Part shown: positions 29,491-39,124 of the stretch, piece after piece
How the letters are laid out: each line of letters opens with the position of its first letter
How positions within the stretch are numbered: position 1 is the stretch's first letter
Assembly (NCBI GenBank): GCA_016207165.1
Contig: JACQQD010000008.1
Span: forward strand, 1 to 64,000
DNA length: 64,000 nt
Origin: Microcaldota archaeon
GTDB lineage: Archaea > Micrarchaeota > Micrarchaeia > Norongarragalinales > Norongarragalinaceae
Reading direction: 5' to 3'
The notes under the pieces: generated by a model
Database searches by the model: none
Told to the model about the DNA's origin: nothing
Seen by the model: only the letters and a program-made list of their open reading frames with translations
Program-made: the position numbers and the translations under genes

Positions 29491-29574
29491 TTAACCCACC
29501 AAAAGCGCGATGGCGGCGGCAAAGGCGAACATCATGAATACGTCGACGGTTTGAAATCCGGGGTAGTTCCACAT
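29491..29574 (-). CDS. 27-aa membrane microprotein MWNYPGFQTVDVFMMFAFAAAIALLVG
   Basis: Between argG and argH, overlapping the argG 3' end; paralogous to 24320-24409. Confidence 0.65.
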   Translation of the reverse strand: MWNYPGFQTVDVFMMFAFAAAIALLVG

Positions 29575-30818
29575 GGTCTCACCTGGTTGGCGGTGACGGT
29601 CTGCAAGGCGTAAATCTTGCAGAAGCCCTCGCTGTGTTTCTGGTTGAAAGTGCTTTGCTGGGTGTACGTGGCCAAGGCGTGTTGGTGCAGGGAGTTCTCG
29701 GAGTGGCGCGCGATGACTTGCGCGTGGCCCTTGTATAGTTTGACGTCCACCCATCCTGAAACCGGCGTTTGCGCATCGGCGAGGTACGTTTTCAGGGAGG
29801 CCATCAAAGGCGAGAACCACTTGCCTTGGAACGTCATTTCTCCGAACGCCGCGTCGGCGTGGCGCTTGAAATCCAATTCGTCTTTGGTCAGCACCATTTT
29901 CTCCAAGTCAAAGTGCGCCTTGAGGATCACGGCGGCCGCAGGGCATTCGTAGACTTCGCGGCTTTTGAATCCCACGACGCGGTCCTCCACGTGGTCAAAG
30001 ACGCCGATGCCGTGAAGGCCAGCCAATTCGTTGAGGTGCTGGATCACGGAAAGCGTGCCGGAAACGGTTTGGGTGGCCGTCTCCAGTTCAACGGGCGTGC
30101 CGTGCTCGAAATGAAGTTTGACGGTTTCCGCTTGGTCGGGGGCCGCTTCGGCGGGGTTGACCCATTCAAAGGCATCCTGTGGCGGTGCGACGGCCGGGTT
30201 TTCCAGGGGCCCGCACTCGATGCTGCGGCCCCACAAGTTGGCGTCCACGCTGTACGTGCTTTGCTTGGATACGGCAATTCCGCGTTGGTGGGCGTATTTT
30301 TCCTCCACGTCGCGGGAAAGCTGCAAGTCGCGGATGGGCGCCAGTACCTGGAGGCTTGCGTCCAAGGAATTCACGGCCAACTCAAAGCGCAGTTGGTCGT
30401 TGCCTTTTCCCGTGGAACCGTGAGCCACCGCGTCCGCGCCCACCGCGTGCGCCACGTCCACCAGGTGCTTGGCGACCAGGGGGCGGGCCAACGCGGTGGA
30501 GTTGGGGTAATGGTTTTGGTAGGTGCCGTTGGCCCAGATGCTGTACGTGACGAATTCGTCGGCGAATTCCTGTTTGACGTCGTGCACCACGGCGTTTGTG
30601 GCCCCCAGTGCCAGCGCTTTTTGTTTGGCGGCGTCCAAGTGCTGGTCGTTGTACTCGCGGGCGCCCAAGTCGGCGGTAAACGTGCATACTTCCATGCCTT
30701 TTTCCAGGAACAATTTCAGCAGACAGCTCGTGTCCAAGCCTCCCGAGTAGGCCAAAACGACTTGGTCGGCGTCGTAGTCGGGAAGTTCAATCATAGGCGT
30801 TTCGCATCGCGTTTTCAT
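29532..30818 (-). CDS. argG: Argininosuccinate synthase
   Basis: VVLAYSGGLDTSCLLK, AHGSTGKGNDQLRFE, GVFDHVEDRVVGFKSREVYECPAA. Confidence 0.96.
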   Translation of the reverse strand: MKTRCETPMIELPDYDADQVVLAYSGGLDTSCLLKLFLEKGMEVCTFTADLGAREYNDQHLDAAKQKALALGATNAVVHDVKQEFADEFVTYSIWANGTYQNHYPNSTALARPLVAKHLVDVAHAVGADAVAHGSTGKGNDQLRFELAVNSLDASLQVLAPIRDLQLSRDVEEKYAHQRGIAVSKQSTYSVDANLWGRSIECGPLENPAVAPPQDAFEWVNPAEAAPDQAETVKLHFEHGTPVELETATQTVSGTLSVIQHLNELAGLHGIGVFDHVEDRVVGFKSREVYECPAAAVILKAHFDLEKMVLTKDELDFKRHADAAFGEMTFQGKWFSPLMASLKTYLADAQTPVSGWVDVKLYKGHAQVIARHSENSLHQHALATYTQQSTFNQKHSEGFCKIYALQTVTANQVRPCGTTPDFKPSTYS

Positions 30819-30878
30819 TTAAAAACCGTTTCGGACAAAAAGAAACAATTTTAAACACTTTTCGTCCAATTCTGGACT

Positions 30879-31502
30879 ATGGCATCCAGTGTGTCCAAGC
30901 GCGTCGAATCGGCGTTGGAGGAGAAACCGTTTCTGTTGGAAGCGCTCTCGCAGGGCTACGCGAACCTGTCGGCGGTGGCCCGCGTCTTGCAGAAGCAGGT
31001 GGGCGGGTCCGAGGAGGCCGTGCGCGCGGCCGTCAAGCGCTTTTCCGCGTCGCGGCTTCGGCAGCGCCGCGCGGACGAAAAGAAAGTGTTGGAGGTGCTC
31101 TCGCACAGCCGGCTGTCGCTGTCGACGAAGGTCAACGTCCTGGTCGTGGAGCGGACGCCGGAGACGGAGGCCAAGGCCGCGTCGTTTTCCGAGAAGACCC
31201 GGGCGCTGGTCAAGGAAGAAAGCGGCATGACGCTGGTGGTGGATGCGGCGTACTTTCGGGAAAGCCAGAAGCTTTTTTCGCGGTCGGAGATTTTGACGGT
31301 CAACGAGGATTTGGTGGTTTTGACGTTGATTTCTTCGCCGGTGGTTGAAGCGGTGCCCGGCGTGGTCGCCTTTCTGACGGCGCAGATGGCGCGGCACAAC
31401 ATCAATTTGAAGGAATTTTGGTCGTCGTACACCGACACGTTGTTTTTCGTGGAGAAAAAAGACGCGTCCAAGGCGTACGAGGTGCTTTCGGCTTTACTGT
31501 AG
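30879..31502 (+). CDS. ACT-domain-like protein with N-terminal helical/HTH-like region (putative regulator)
   Basis: VVAFLTAQMARHNINLKEFWSSYTDTLFFVEKKDASKAYEVL; divergent from argG and similar in architecture to 12960-13646. Confidence 0.65.
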   Translation: MASSVSKRVESALEEKPFLLEALSQGYANLSAVARVLQKQVGGSEEAVRAAVKRFSASRLRQRRADEKKVLEVLSHSRLSLSTKVNVLVVERTPETEAKAASFSEKTRALVKEESGMTLVVDAAYFRESQKLFSRSEILTVNEDLVVLTLISSPVVEAVPGVVAFLTAQMARHNINLKEFWSSYTDTLFFVEKKDASKAYEVLSALL

Positions 31503-32033
31503 TTCGGTTCGCTCCAAGGCGGTATAGGCGGGCCCTGTGGCCTGGAGGCGGCTTTCGTAAAGCGTGACGAAGCGGACCGCAAATTCTGGGAACGTGGTTT
31601 CCGCGTTTTGGGCCAGCCACGCCTGGAGCCTTTCCTTGTTCTGTGCGCTTTTGACGCGCGCCAGAGTCACGTGCGGGTGGAAGGGCTGGTCGTTGCGGTA
31701 ACCCAGGGCGTCGGCGAGTCGTTGTTGCAGGGCGATGACGTCTTTTTTTCCTTTGTCAAATCCGGTCCAGACCACGCGGATGTGGTCGGGTTTGGGAAAT
31801 GCGCCCAAGCCAAAAAGCCGTGCGTCGAAGGCTTTATGATGGACGGCGTGGAGGAGTTCGGCTTTTTCGCGGACCTCGTTGGGGTCAAGTTCGCCGAAGA
31901 ACGCGAGGGTGGCGTGCAACTGCTTCTTGGCGGGGTAGGTGGCGGAAACCCTGGTTTGCCGGATTTCCGACTGCACGTCGGCGAGTCGTTGACGGAGGGC
32001 GTCATCGATTTCCAGCGCCAGGAAACAACGCAT
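31494..32033 (-). CDS. thpR: RNA 2',3'-cyclic phosphodiesterase (2'-5' RNA ligase family)
   Basis: HATLAFFGEL and HPHVTLARVK (two HxTL motifs). Confidence 0.93.
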   Translation of the reverse strand: MRCFLALEIDDALRQRLADVQSEIRQTRVSATYPAKKQLHATLAFFGELDPNEVREKAELLHAVHHKAFDARLFGLGAFPKPDHIRVVWTGFDKGKKDVIALQQRLADALGYRNDQPFHPHVTLARVKSAQNKERLQAWLAQNAETTFPEFAVRFVTLYESRLQATGPAYTALERTELQ

Positions 32034-32088
32034 GCACTGGGGCTTTGGAGGCGGGTGTTTTTTAACTGGTTCGCCCACTTTTCCTCGT

Positions 32089-32910
32089 ATGCGTTGGCTT
32101 GTTTCGTTCCTGGTTTTGGCCGGGCTTTTCGGTGCCGTGTCCGCGTTGTCCCTAACGGTCTTGGATCCCGTGTTCAAGGAAGTCACGGCGTCAAGCACGT
32201 TGGACTTGGGGACCGCCGGGCCCGGGCAGAAAATCGTGGTCATTGCCCAGCGCCCCAGTGGGGACTTGTCCAAGAACGCGGCCAAGCCCGGCGAGGCGCT
32301 TTGGGACCGCATCCTCATCGAGCGTCTTCCGGATGGCTGGACGGCGGAGGCCTCCAAGTTGTACGAAGAGCCTTTTCAGGCGTTCGTCTCCATTGCCCCC
32401 GACGCCGCGGACGGCGAGTACACGTTTTACGTGCGGGCCATGGACGAGTACGACGGACTGCCTTCGCTTTCGTTTCCCGCGAAACTGCGCGTGTCCCGCA
32501 ACGTCTTTTCCGCTTCCCTGACCCAGTCGCGCCTGTCGGTGGGCGTAGAGCAGCCGGCGGTGTACTTCTTGCAGTTGCAGAACACGGGTAGTGCTTCGGA
32601 CGTGTTTGACGTGGCGATCAACGGCTTGCCGGCGTCTTGGTCGGAGCCGCGCCGCGTTTTCGTTCCACACAATTCCGTGGTTAACCTCGCCTTTCCCGTC
32701 ACTCCGGAAGAGGCCAACCAATACGTGTTTTCTTTCCATGCGCAGTCCCTGTCCAGCCCCCGTGTCTTTAGTGACGCGAACGCGGAACTGGTGGCGGAGA
32801 CGACGCTGTTGAACGACTTGCGTGCCAGCGCCAACGGCGTGGTCTTGTTTCCCTCTCCGGTGCAGGCCGTGTATTCGTTGCTGGCGTTCTTGGCCCGCGC
32901 CTTTTCGTGA
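32089..32910 (+). CDS. Secreted/membrane protein with signal peptide
   Basis: MRWLVSFLVLAGLFGAVSALSLT N-terminus, beta-rich body, hydrophobic C-terminus. Confidence 0.75.
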   Translation: MRWLVSFLVLAGLFGAVSALSLTVLDPVFKEVTASSTLDLGTAGPGQKIVVIAQRPSGDLSKNAAKPGEALWDRILIERLPDGWTAEASKLYEEPFQAFVSIAPDAADGEYTFYVRAMDEYDGLPSLSFPAKLRVSRNVFSASLTQSRLSVGVEQPAVYFLQLQNTGSASDVFDVAINGLPASWSEPRRVFVPHNSVVNLAFPVTPEEANQYVFSFHAQSLSSPRVFSDANAELVAETTLLNDLRASANGVVLFPSPVQAVYSLLAFLARAFS

Positions 32911-32916
32911 ACTTCA

Positions 32917-34500
32917 ATGCATGCGTTGCTGACGCCGCGCCAAGCGGCGTTGTTGGAACTGGTCGACGCCCTGCAGCGCGATCCGCCGGAAAAACCCGAT
33001 GAACTGCTTTCCCTGAAAGCCGTGGTGGGCAAGCGTTATGGGTTGAAGGAAGTCATCCGCAACGCCGACATCCTGGACGCCCTTGGAAAGGACGCGTCCC
33101 CGGAACTTAAGTCGCTTCTTCGCACCCGGGCCGTTCGCTCGCTTTCCGGAGTGTCCGTGGTGGCGTTGATGATGCGTCCGGATTGGTGCCCGCACGGCAC
33201 CTGCGTGTATTGTCCTGGCGGCCCCAACACGAATTCGCCGAAAAGCTATACGGGCTTTGAGCCGGCCGCGCGCCGCGCCAAGCAGAATGACTTTGATTCC
33301 CATCGCCAAGTCCACACGCGCATCGCGCAACTGGAGGCCATTGGACATGACCCGCAGAAGTGCGAAGTGATTTTGATGGGGGGCACGTTCAACGCCCAGC
33401 CTCAAGACTACCAGGACGCGTTCGTGAAGGGCATGTACGAGTCCTTCAACCAAAAACCGGCGGGTTCGTGGCAAAAAGCCAAGGAACAGAATGCGTCGGC
33501 GCATTACCGCGTCATCGGCTTGACGTTTGAGACCAAGCCGGATTGGGCCACTCCGACGCACTTGGACGCGCTTTTGGAATACGGGGGCACGCGCGTTGAA
33601 CTGGGTATCCAGAGCTTGGATGAAGAAACCCTGGAGAAATCACACCGGGGCCACACCTTGAAGGACGGTTGGGAGGCGACGCAATACGCCAAGGACGCGT
33701 TTTTCAAGGTATGCCACCACGTCATGCCCGGCCTTTTTTCCACGCCAAAAAAGGATGTCGCCATGTTCAAGGAACTCTTTGAAGACCCGCGGTGGCGGCC
33801 GGACATGCTCAAGATTTACCCGTGCCTGGTCATTCCCGGAACCCAATTGTACGCGCTTTGGCGGCAGGGAAAATTCCAGCCGTTCACCGCGAAAGACGCC
33901 GCGGAGGCCATCGCGCGGGGTAAGGCGTTCGTGCCGGAGTACTGCCGCATCATGCGCGTGGACCGCGACATTCCGACGACCTTGATTGCCGCGGGAGTTG
34001 AGAAAAGCAATTTGCGCCAACTCGTGCACGACCGATGCACGGAGTTGGGCATCGCGTGCCGGTGCATCCGGTGCCGTGAGGCGGGCCTCAAGGCGAGGGA
34101 GGGGTTTTCGTTTGACTGGAGGGAGGTTCAACTCGTGCGCCGCGACTACCTGGCTTCGAAAGGCAAGGAAGTGTTTTTGAGTTTTGAAGCCGACGACGCG
34201 CTGCTTGGGTTCTTGCGCTTGCGTTTTCCGTTCCAACCGTGGCGTCCCGAAATCACGGAGGATGCCGCCGGGGTTCGGGAACTGCACGTGTACGGCGAAC
34301 AGTTGCCCCTGCACTTGAAGAAAAAGGACGCGGTGCAGCACCAGTCCCTTGGGAAACGCTTGCTGAGGGAGGCTGAACGCATCGCTTTCGAGGAATGGGG
34401 CTGCAAGAAATTGTTGGTCATTTCCGGTGTGGGCGTGCGGCAATACTACCAGAAACAAGGCTACTCGTTGGAAGGCGTGTACATGGCCAAAGCGTTATAG
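32917..34500 (+). CDS. elp3: Elp3 family radical SAM/GNAT tRNA uridine-modifying enzyme
   Basis: PHGTCVYCPGGP, MGGTFNAQPQDYQ, VELGIQSLDEE, C-terminal GNAT domain SLGKRLLREAERIA. Confidence 0.95.
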   Translation: MHALLTPRQAALLELVDALQRDPPEKPDELLSLKAVVGKRYGLKEVIRNADILDALGKDASPELKSLLRTRAVRSLSGVSVVALMMRPDWCPHGTCVYCPGGPNTNSPKSYTGFEPAARRAKQNDFDSHRQVHTRIAQLEAIGHDPQKCEVILMGGTFNAQPQDYQDAFVKGMYESFNQKPAGSWQKAKEQNASAHYRVIGLTFETKPDWATPTHLDALLEYGGTRVELGIQSLDEETLEKSHRGHTLKDGWEATQYAKDAFFKVCHHVMPGLFSTPKKDVAMFKELFEDPRWRPDMLKIYPCLVIPGTQLYALWRQGKFQPFTAKDAAEAIARGKAFVPEYCRIMRVDRDIPTTLIAAGVEKSNLRQLVHDRCTELGIACRCIRCREAGLKAREGFSFDWREVQLVRRDYLASKGKEVFLSFEADDALLGFLRLRFPFQPWRPEITEDAAGVRELHVYGEQLPLHLKKKDAVQHQSLGKRLLREAERIAFEEWGCKKLLVISGVGVRQYYQKQGYSLEGVYMAKAL

Positions 34501-34566
34501 CAATCCCGGAAAGCGGGATTGCTATCTAGCAAAGCCAACCTATTCGTCGTGAGATTTGTTGGCTTT
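34497..34566 (+). terminator. Tandem hairpins after elp3
   Basis: ATAGCAATCCCG-GAAAG-CGGGATTGCTAT (12-bp perfect stem), then AAAGCCAAC...GTTGGCTTT. Confidence 0.5.
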
Positions 34567-34625
34567 TCTATAACCCAATGATTTTAAGCGACGTCGCCGT
34601 TTTTCTTGCCTGGGTTTAGCGTTTT

Positions 34626-35954
34626 ATGCCGTATTCCAGGGACGTTGAGGAGGGGCTGAAAAAAATCAAGGCTCAGCCCGGCGACCGCGTCCGCGTAAAA
34701 TCCAAGAAGCAGGTTTTCGAAGGCGTCTTGTTGCCCAAGCCGGAGTTGGGCGCGTCCGCGTCGAACTTGATTTTGAAGTTGGACAATGGCTACAACGTCG
34801 GCGTTTCCGCGAAGGGGGCTCGGCTGGAAAAGCGTGAGGGCTCCGTGGCCTTGGAAAAGTTTGCGGAGTGGGTGCCGGACGCGCGCTCGGAATTGCCGAA
34901 GCTGTCGTTGGTGGCCACCGGCGGCACGATTTCGACAAGGGTGGACTACCAGACCGGCGGCGTGTACATGTTGGGCGAGCCGAAGGAACTCTTGGCGAAA
35001 GTGCCGGAACTTTCGGACGTGGCCAACATCCACCGCATTGAAAGCCCGTTTCGCAAAGCCACGGAAGACATGGATCATTCCGACTGGCAACGGCTTGCCC
35101 AGGAAGTCGTCAAGGAACTCAACTCCGATTCGCAAGGCGTGATGGTGACGATGGGCACCGACATTTTGCATTACAGTGCGGCCGCATTGTCTTTTATGAT
35201 TCAAGACCAGAACAAGCCGGTGGTGTTCACGGCCGCGCAACGCTCACCGGACCGGGGTTCGTTTGACGGTGCCATGAATCTTTTGTGTGCGGCCCAGTTC
35301 GCGAAAAGCGATTGCGCGGAAGTGTCCATCGTCATGCATGGCACCAGTTCCGATGACTATTGTCTGGCGAACGTGGGAACCAAAACCCGCAAGATGCATA
35401 CTTCCAGGAGGGACGCGTTTCGGACCGTCAATGCCCAGCCGTGGGCCAAGGCGTGGCCGGACAAGCCCCCGCATTTTTTGCGCCGCGACTACAAAAAGCG
35501 AAGCGACGGCGTGGCCAAAGCGGATGTGCGTTTTGAATCCAAGGTGGCGCACGTCAAGCCGTGGCCTGGAGCCTCCGGCGAACTCATCGACTTTTTCGTG
35601 AAGAAAAAGTACCACGGCATCGTGGTGGAGGCGTGGGCGTTGGGCCACGTGCCGGCCACGGCCAAGCATTCCTGGATTCCGTCGATTCAAAACGCGGTGG
35701 AGAAAGGCGTGACGGTGTGTTTCACCAGTCAGTCTTTGTACGGCCGCGTGCATCCCTTCGTTTACGCCAACCTCCGCAAAGCCAGTTTTGCAGGAGCCCT
35801 GTACTTGGAGGACCTGTTGCCGGAAACCGCGTTTGTCAAGCTGGGCTGCGTTTTGGGCCGCACCAAGAACCCCGCCAGAATCAGGGAACTCATGTTGGCA
35901 AACCTGGCTCACGAATACAACGACCGGCTGCAGCAAGCCGACTTTCTGGGCTGA
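34626..35954 (+). CDS. gatD: Glu-tRNA(Gln) amidotransferase subunit D
   Basis: LVATGGTISTRVDYQTGGVY, VTMGTDILHYSAAAL, SQSLYGRVHPFVYANLR. Confidence 0.96.
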   Translation: MPYSRDVEEGLKKIKAQPGDRVRVKSKKQVFEGVLLPKPELGASASNLILKLDNGYNVGVSAKGARLEKREGSVALEKFAEWVPDARSELPKLSLVATGGTISTRVDYQTGGVYMLGEPKELLAKVPELSDVANIHRIESPFRKATEDMDHSDWQRLAQEVVKELNSDSQGVMVTMGTDILHYSAAALSFMIQDQNKPVVFTAAQRSPDRGSFDGAMNLLCAAQFAKSDCAEVSIVMHGTSSDDYCLANVGTKTRKMHTSRRDAFRTVNAQPWAKAWPDKPPHFLRRDYKKRSDGVAKADVRFESKVAHVKPWPGASGELIDFFVKKKYHGIVVEAWALGHVPATAKHSWIPSIQNAVEKGVTVCFTSQSLYGRVHPFVYANLRKASFAGALYLEDLLPETAFVKLGCVLGRTKNPARIRELMLANLAHEYNDRLQQADFLG

Positions 35955-35956
35955 CC

Positions 35957-37750
35957 ATGTTGGGTTTCAAAGCCGGTTTGGAAATACACCAACGCTTGGC
36001 CACGTCGCGCAAGCTGTTCTGTCGTTGCCCAGCGGCTGTAGGCGAAGAAGAACCGCACGGCACGCTGACGCGAAAAATCCGGGCGGTGGCGGGGGAATTG
36101 GGGCACGTTGATCCGGCGGCGGCGTTTGAGGCCGCTCGCGGCAAAACGTTTCACTACCAGCTTTTTCCCTCTTCTTCGTGTCTGGTGGAACAAGACGAGG
36201 AACCCCCGACGGAATTGAATTCGGAGGCCTTGGAGATTGTTCTGCAAGTCTCCAAAGCGTTGGGGGCTCGGGTGCTGGATGAAGTGCACGTGATGCGAAA
36301 GACCGTGGCGGATGGGTCCGCGGTGTCGGCGTTCCAGCGCACGGCTTTGGTGGCCGTGGACGGAAAGCTGGAAACGTCGCAGGGCTTTGTGGGTATTGCC
36401 ACGGTTTGCCTGGAGGAAGAAAGCGCGGGCATCGTGGAGAAGACCCTAGGCCAATCCACGTACCGGTTGGATCGCCTTGGCATTCCTTTAATTGAGATTG
36501 CCACCGATGCCACGCTGAAAAACGGGGCGCACGCGCGGGAAGTCGCGGAGAAAGTTGGGGGCCTGTTGCGATCCACGGGGCGGGTCCAGCGCGGCATTGG
36601 CTCCATTCGCCAGGACCTCAACGTCTCCATTGCGGGGGGCGCCCGGGTGGAAATCAAAGGGGCTCAGGAGTTAAGGGATGTGGCGGACTTGGTGGATTTT
36701 GAAGCCAAGCGGCAACAATCGCTTGTTGGTCTTCATGCCAGCGTCCGGCGGCGGGGTTTCTTGGGGTTGGCGTTTTCAAGGCCGGTGGACGTATCCAACG
36801 TGTTTGCCGGAGCAAAACCCTTTTTTTCCAAGCCGTTGCAGGAAGGCGCGGTGGCTTTGGCCGTCAAGTTCATGCATTTGGGCGGCTTGTTGGGCCAGGA
36901 ACTAATCCCTGATTTGCGGTTTGGCTCGGAGGTGTCTGATTACGCCAAAGCCAAGACCGGGGTCAAAGGCATCGTGCACTCGGACGAGGATCCGTCCAAG
37001 TACGGTTTGACGTCCGCGGATTTTGACACGATTTCTCTGGCTTTGGACTGCGGGTCTAACGACGCGTGGGCGGCCGTGGTCGCCCCCGAAAACGTGGCCG
37101 TCCCCGCGCTCAAGGCCGCCTTTGACCGGGCGTATCTGCTGGAAGTGCCCAAGGAGACGCGGCGCGCCGAAGGCACGGGCAGCCGCTTTATGCGCCCGCT
37201 TCCGGGCGCGGCCCGCATGTACCCCGAGACGGACGTGGTGCCCGTACCCGTCGCCGGGCGAATGCTTTCCAAAATCCCGTTGCCCAAGTCGTTGGATGAA
37301 CGCAAAGCCGATTACGTGAAGCTGGGCCTCAACACGGAACTGGCCGAGAAGATGGTGCACTCGTACGATTGGCCCCTGTTTGACCAGCTCTGCCGGCAAG
37401 CGGATCCCAAGACCGTGGCCTGGGTGCTTTTGGATGTCAAGCCGCAGTTGAGGCGCCAGGGCGTCAACGTGGAAATGCCGGACTCCCGGTGGAAGGACGT
37501 GTTGGCGCTTTACGCCGCCGGAGACGTGACGCGCGCGGCCCTGCCGGACGTGGTGCAATTCGCCGTACAGAACCCGGCCGCCGCGTTGGCGGACGGGGTG
37601 CGGGAAAAAAAATTGCAGCGGGTCACGGGCAAACCATTGGAGGTTTTGGCGGCTTTCTTGAATCATGATTTTGGGCAAATCATGCGCCTCCACCGCTTGA
37701 CGGTGGACGCTTCGGAACTCAGAACCCTGTTGGCCTCCAAACGCCCATAG
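35957..37750 (+). CDS. gatE: Glu-tRNA(Gln) amidotransferase subunit E
   Basis: FKAGLEIHQRLATSRKLFCRCP, GSIRQDLNVSIAGGARVEIKG, ARMYPETDVVPVPV; follows gatD. Confidence 0.96.
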   Translation: MLGFKAGLEIHQRLATSRKLFCRCPAAVGEEEPHGTLTRKIRAVAGELGHVDPAAAFEAARGKTFHYQLFPSSSCLVEQDEEPPTELNSEALEIVLQVSKALGARVLDEVHVMRKTVADGSAVSAFQRTALVAVDGKLETSQGFVGIATVCLEEESAGIVEKTLGQSTYRLDRLGIPLIEIATDATLKNGAHAREVAEKVGGLLRSTGRVQRGIGSIRQDLNVSIAGGARVEIKGAQELRDVADLVDFEAKRQQSLVGLHASVRRRGFLGLAFSRPVDVSNVFAGAKPFFSKPLQEGAVALAVKFMHLGGLLGQELIPDLRFGSEVSDYAKAKTGVKGIVHSDEDPSKYGLTSADFDTISLALDCGSNDAWAAVVAPENVAVPALKAAFDRAYLLEVPKETRRAEGTGSRFMRPLPGAARMYPETDVVPVPVAGRMLSKIPLPKSLDERKADYVKLGLNTELAEKMVHSYDWPLFDQLCRQADPKTVAWVLLDVKPQLRRQGVNVEMPDSRWKDVLALYAAGDVTRAALPDVVQFAVQNPAAALADGVREKKLQRVTGKPLEVLAAFLNHDFGQIMRLHRLTVDASELRTLLASKRP

Positions 37751-37779
37751 ATTTATTTAATGCCGGCTTTGAACAATTC

Positions 37780-38814
37780 TTGAACCGCCTTATGGAGGAC
37801 GCGTCTGGGGAAGGCTTTTCCGACCGATTCGATTCCGTCGGGGAAGGCATCAAGCGCTTTGGCGTCGGCAAACTCGTCTTGCTTCTCGTCATTCTAGCCG
37901 CGGCGCTTTGGTTTTTCGTTTTGGCGCCCAAGCCCGGCTCGCTTTCGGTGCGCGTCGTGGAAATCGACAGCGATTTGGCGTTGGAAGGCGTGCAAGTCGA
38001 CGCGATAATGCCGGACGGCGCCCGGCGGTCCAAGTTCACCGACGACGCCGGCTCCGCCTCGTTTTCCGAAGTACCCGCCCAGGCGGACGTGGCGGTCCGC
38101 GTGCTGCCGCCATCCACGCATGCTTCGGCCAGCCAGTCCGTGACGCTTTCTTCGGGCGCGTCGGATTCGCTTCGGTTTTCTTTGGGACGCAACGTCAAAC
38201 TCCAGTTGGAGTCCGACGTGACGGCGCTGTCGCTGGGTTCCGGGTGTTCGACGAACATCGAGGTGTCGGCGCGCAACAACGACGCTCAGGCCGCCGACGT
38301 GTCCCTGGTGGGTGAAGGAAAGCTGTCGGGTCTGGTCTCCTCGGAAACCGTTTTGTTGTCCGGGGGGCAAAGCCAAGTGCTCTCCGTCAAGGTCACCGCT
38401 CCCCCAGAGGAAGGCAAGGCGTCCGGCGCGTTGCGCGTGAAATTCACTAACGCGGAGGTGCCCATTTCCTTGGAGGTCACGGGTCCGGACCAGTTGGGCG
38501 TATCGCCCAACCGCTTGTCCGAGCGCGCGGCACCCGGCGAGCAACTCAAGAAGCTGTTCACCATCACCAACGAGGGCCGAAGCGGCGAAGTGCGGGACTT
38601 GAACGCCGAAGTCACCGGGGAACTTTCCGCGTACGTGCAGCCCGTGAGTTTTTCAAGTCAACAGCCGCTCAAGCCCCGCGAGCAAACGATTCTGACGATG
38701 TTCGTTGACGTGCCGAACGTCCCGAACCAGAAGGTCGTGGGCGTGCTGTTGTTGTCGTCGGCCTGCAGCCGCTTGAGCATCCCCATCGAGCTTGAAATCC
38801 GTGAACGTTCCTGA
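37780..38814 (+). CDS. Membrane-anchored beta-rich protein
   Basis: N-terminal TM (LVLLLVILAAALWFFVLAP) with Ig-like extracellular repeats. Confidence 0.7.
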   Translation: MNRLMEDASGEGFSDRFDSVGEGIKRFGVGKLVLLLVILAAALWFFVLAPKPGSLSVRVVEIDSDLALEGVQVDAIMPDGARRSKFTDDAGSASFSEVPAQADVAVRVLPPSTHASASQSVTLSSGASDSLRFSLGRNVKLQLESDVTALSLGSGCSTNIEVSARNNDAQAADVSLVGEGKLSGLVSSETVLLSGGQSQVLSVKVTAPPEEGKASGALRVKFTNAEVPISLEVTGPDQLGVSPNRLSERAAPGEQLKKLFTITNEGRSGEVRDLNAEVTGELSAYVQPVSFSSQQPLKPREQTILTMFVDVPNVPNQKVVGVLLLSSACSRLSIPIELEIRERS

Positions 38815-39073
38815 CGTGGCCGTCGGCGTGCTTTCCAGTCCCGTTTTTTGGTCCACGTTGTCCTTCACGTTGGCGTTGGCTTTCACGTGGTGGTTTCTTC
38901 AAGTTCCCCGCAAGTGGTGGGTCCTGGCCGTGGCAGGCGTCTGCGTGTTTTTGTTGTTTGATTTCGGCGGCCTCCCTTTTGGGCTGACGGGTTTTTTCGC
39001 CGGGATTGGTTTGCGGCTCTGGAAAGCCTCTCGACAGAAAAGAGCTCTTCCCAGGCCCCGCCGGCGCCCGTAA
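38792..39073 (+). CDS. Small membrane protein
   Basis: 93 aa with three hydrophobic segments; overlaps the upstream stop. Confidence 0.6.
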   Translation: MKSVNVPDVAVGVLSSPVFWSTLSFTLALAFTWWFLQVPRKWWVLAVAGVCVFLLFDFGGLPFGLTGFFAGIGLRLWKASRQKRALPRPRRRP

Positions 39074-39124
39074 CGGCGCCATCGGATTGGAAGGATTTAA
39101 TACGGGTGTTGGCGTTGTTCTGCT

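Noticed and set aside
29769-30854. 361-aa plus-strand ORF
   Set aside because: Antisense to argG, which carries clear family motifs.
34527-34625. Possible C/D-box sRNA between elp3 and gatD
   Set aside because: No clear RUGAUGA/CUGA pair in the right arrangement; hairpins fit a terminator better.
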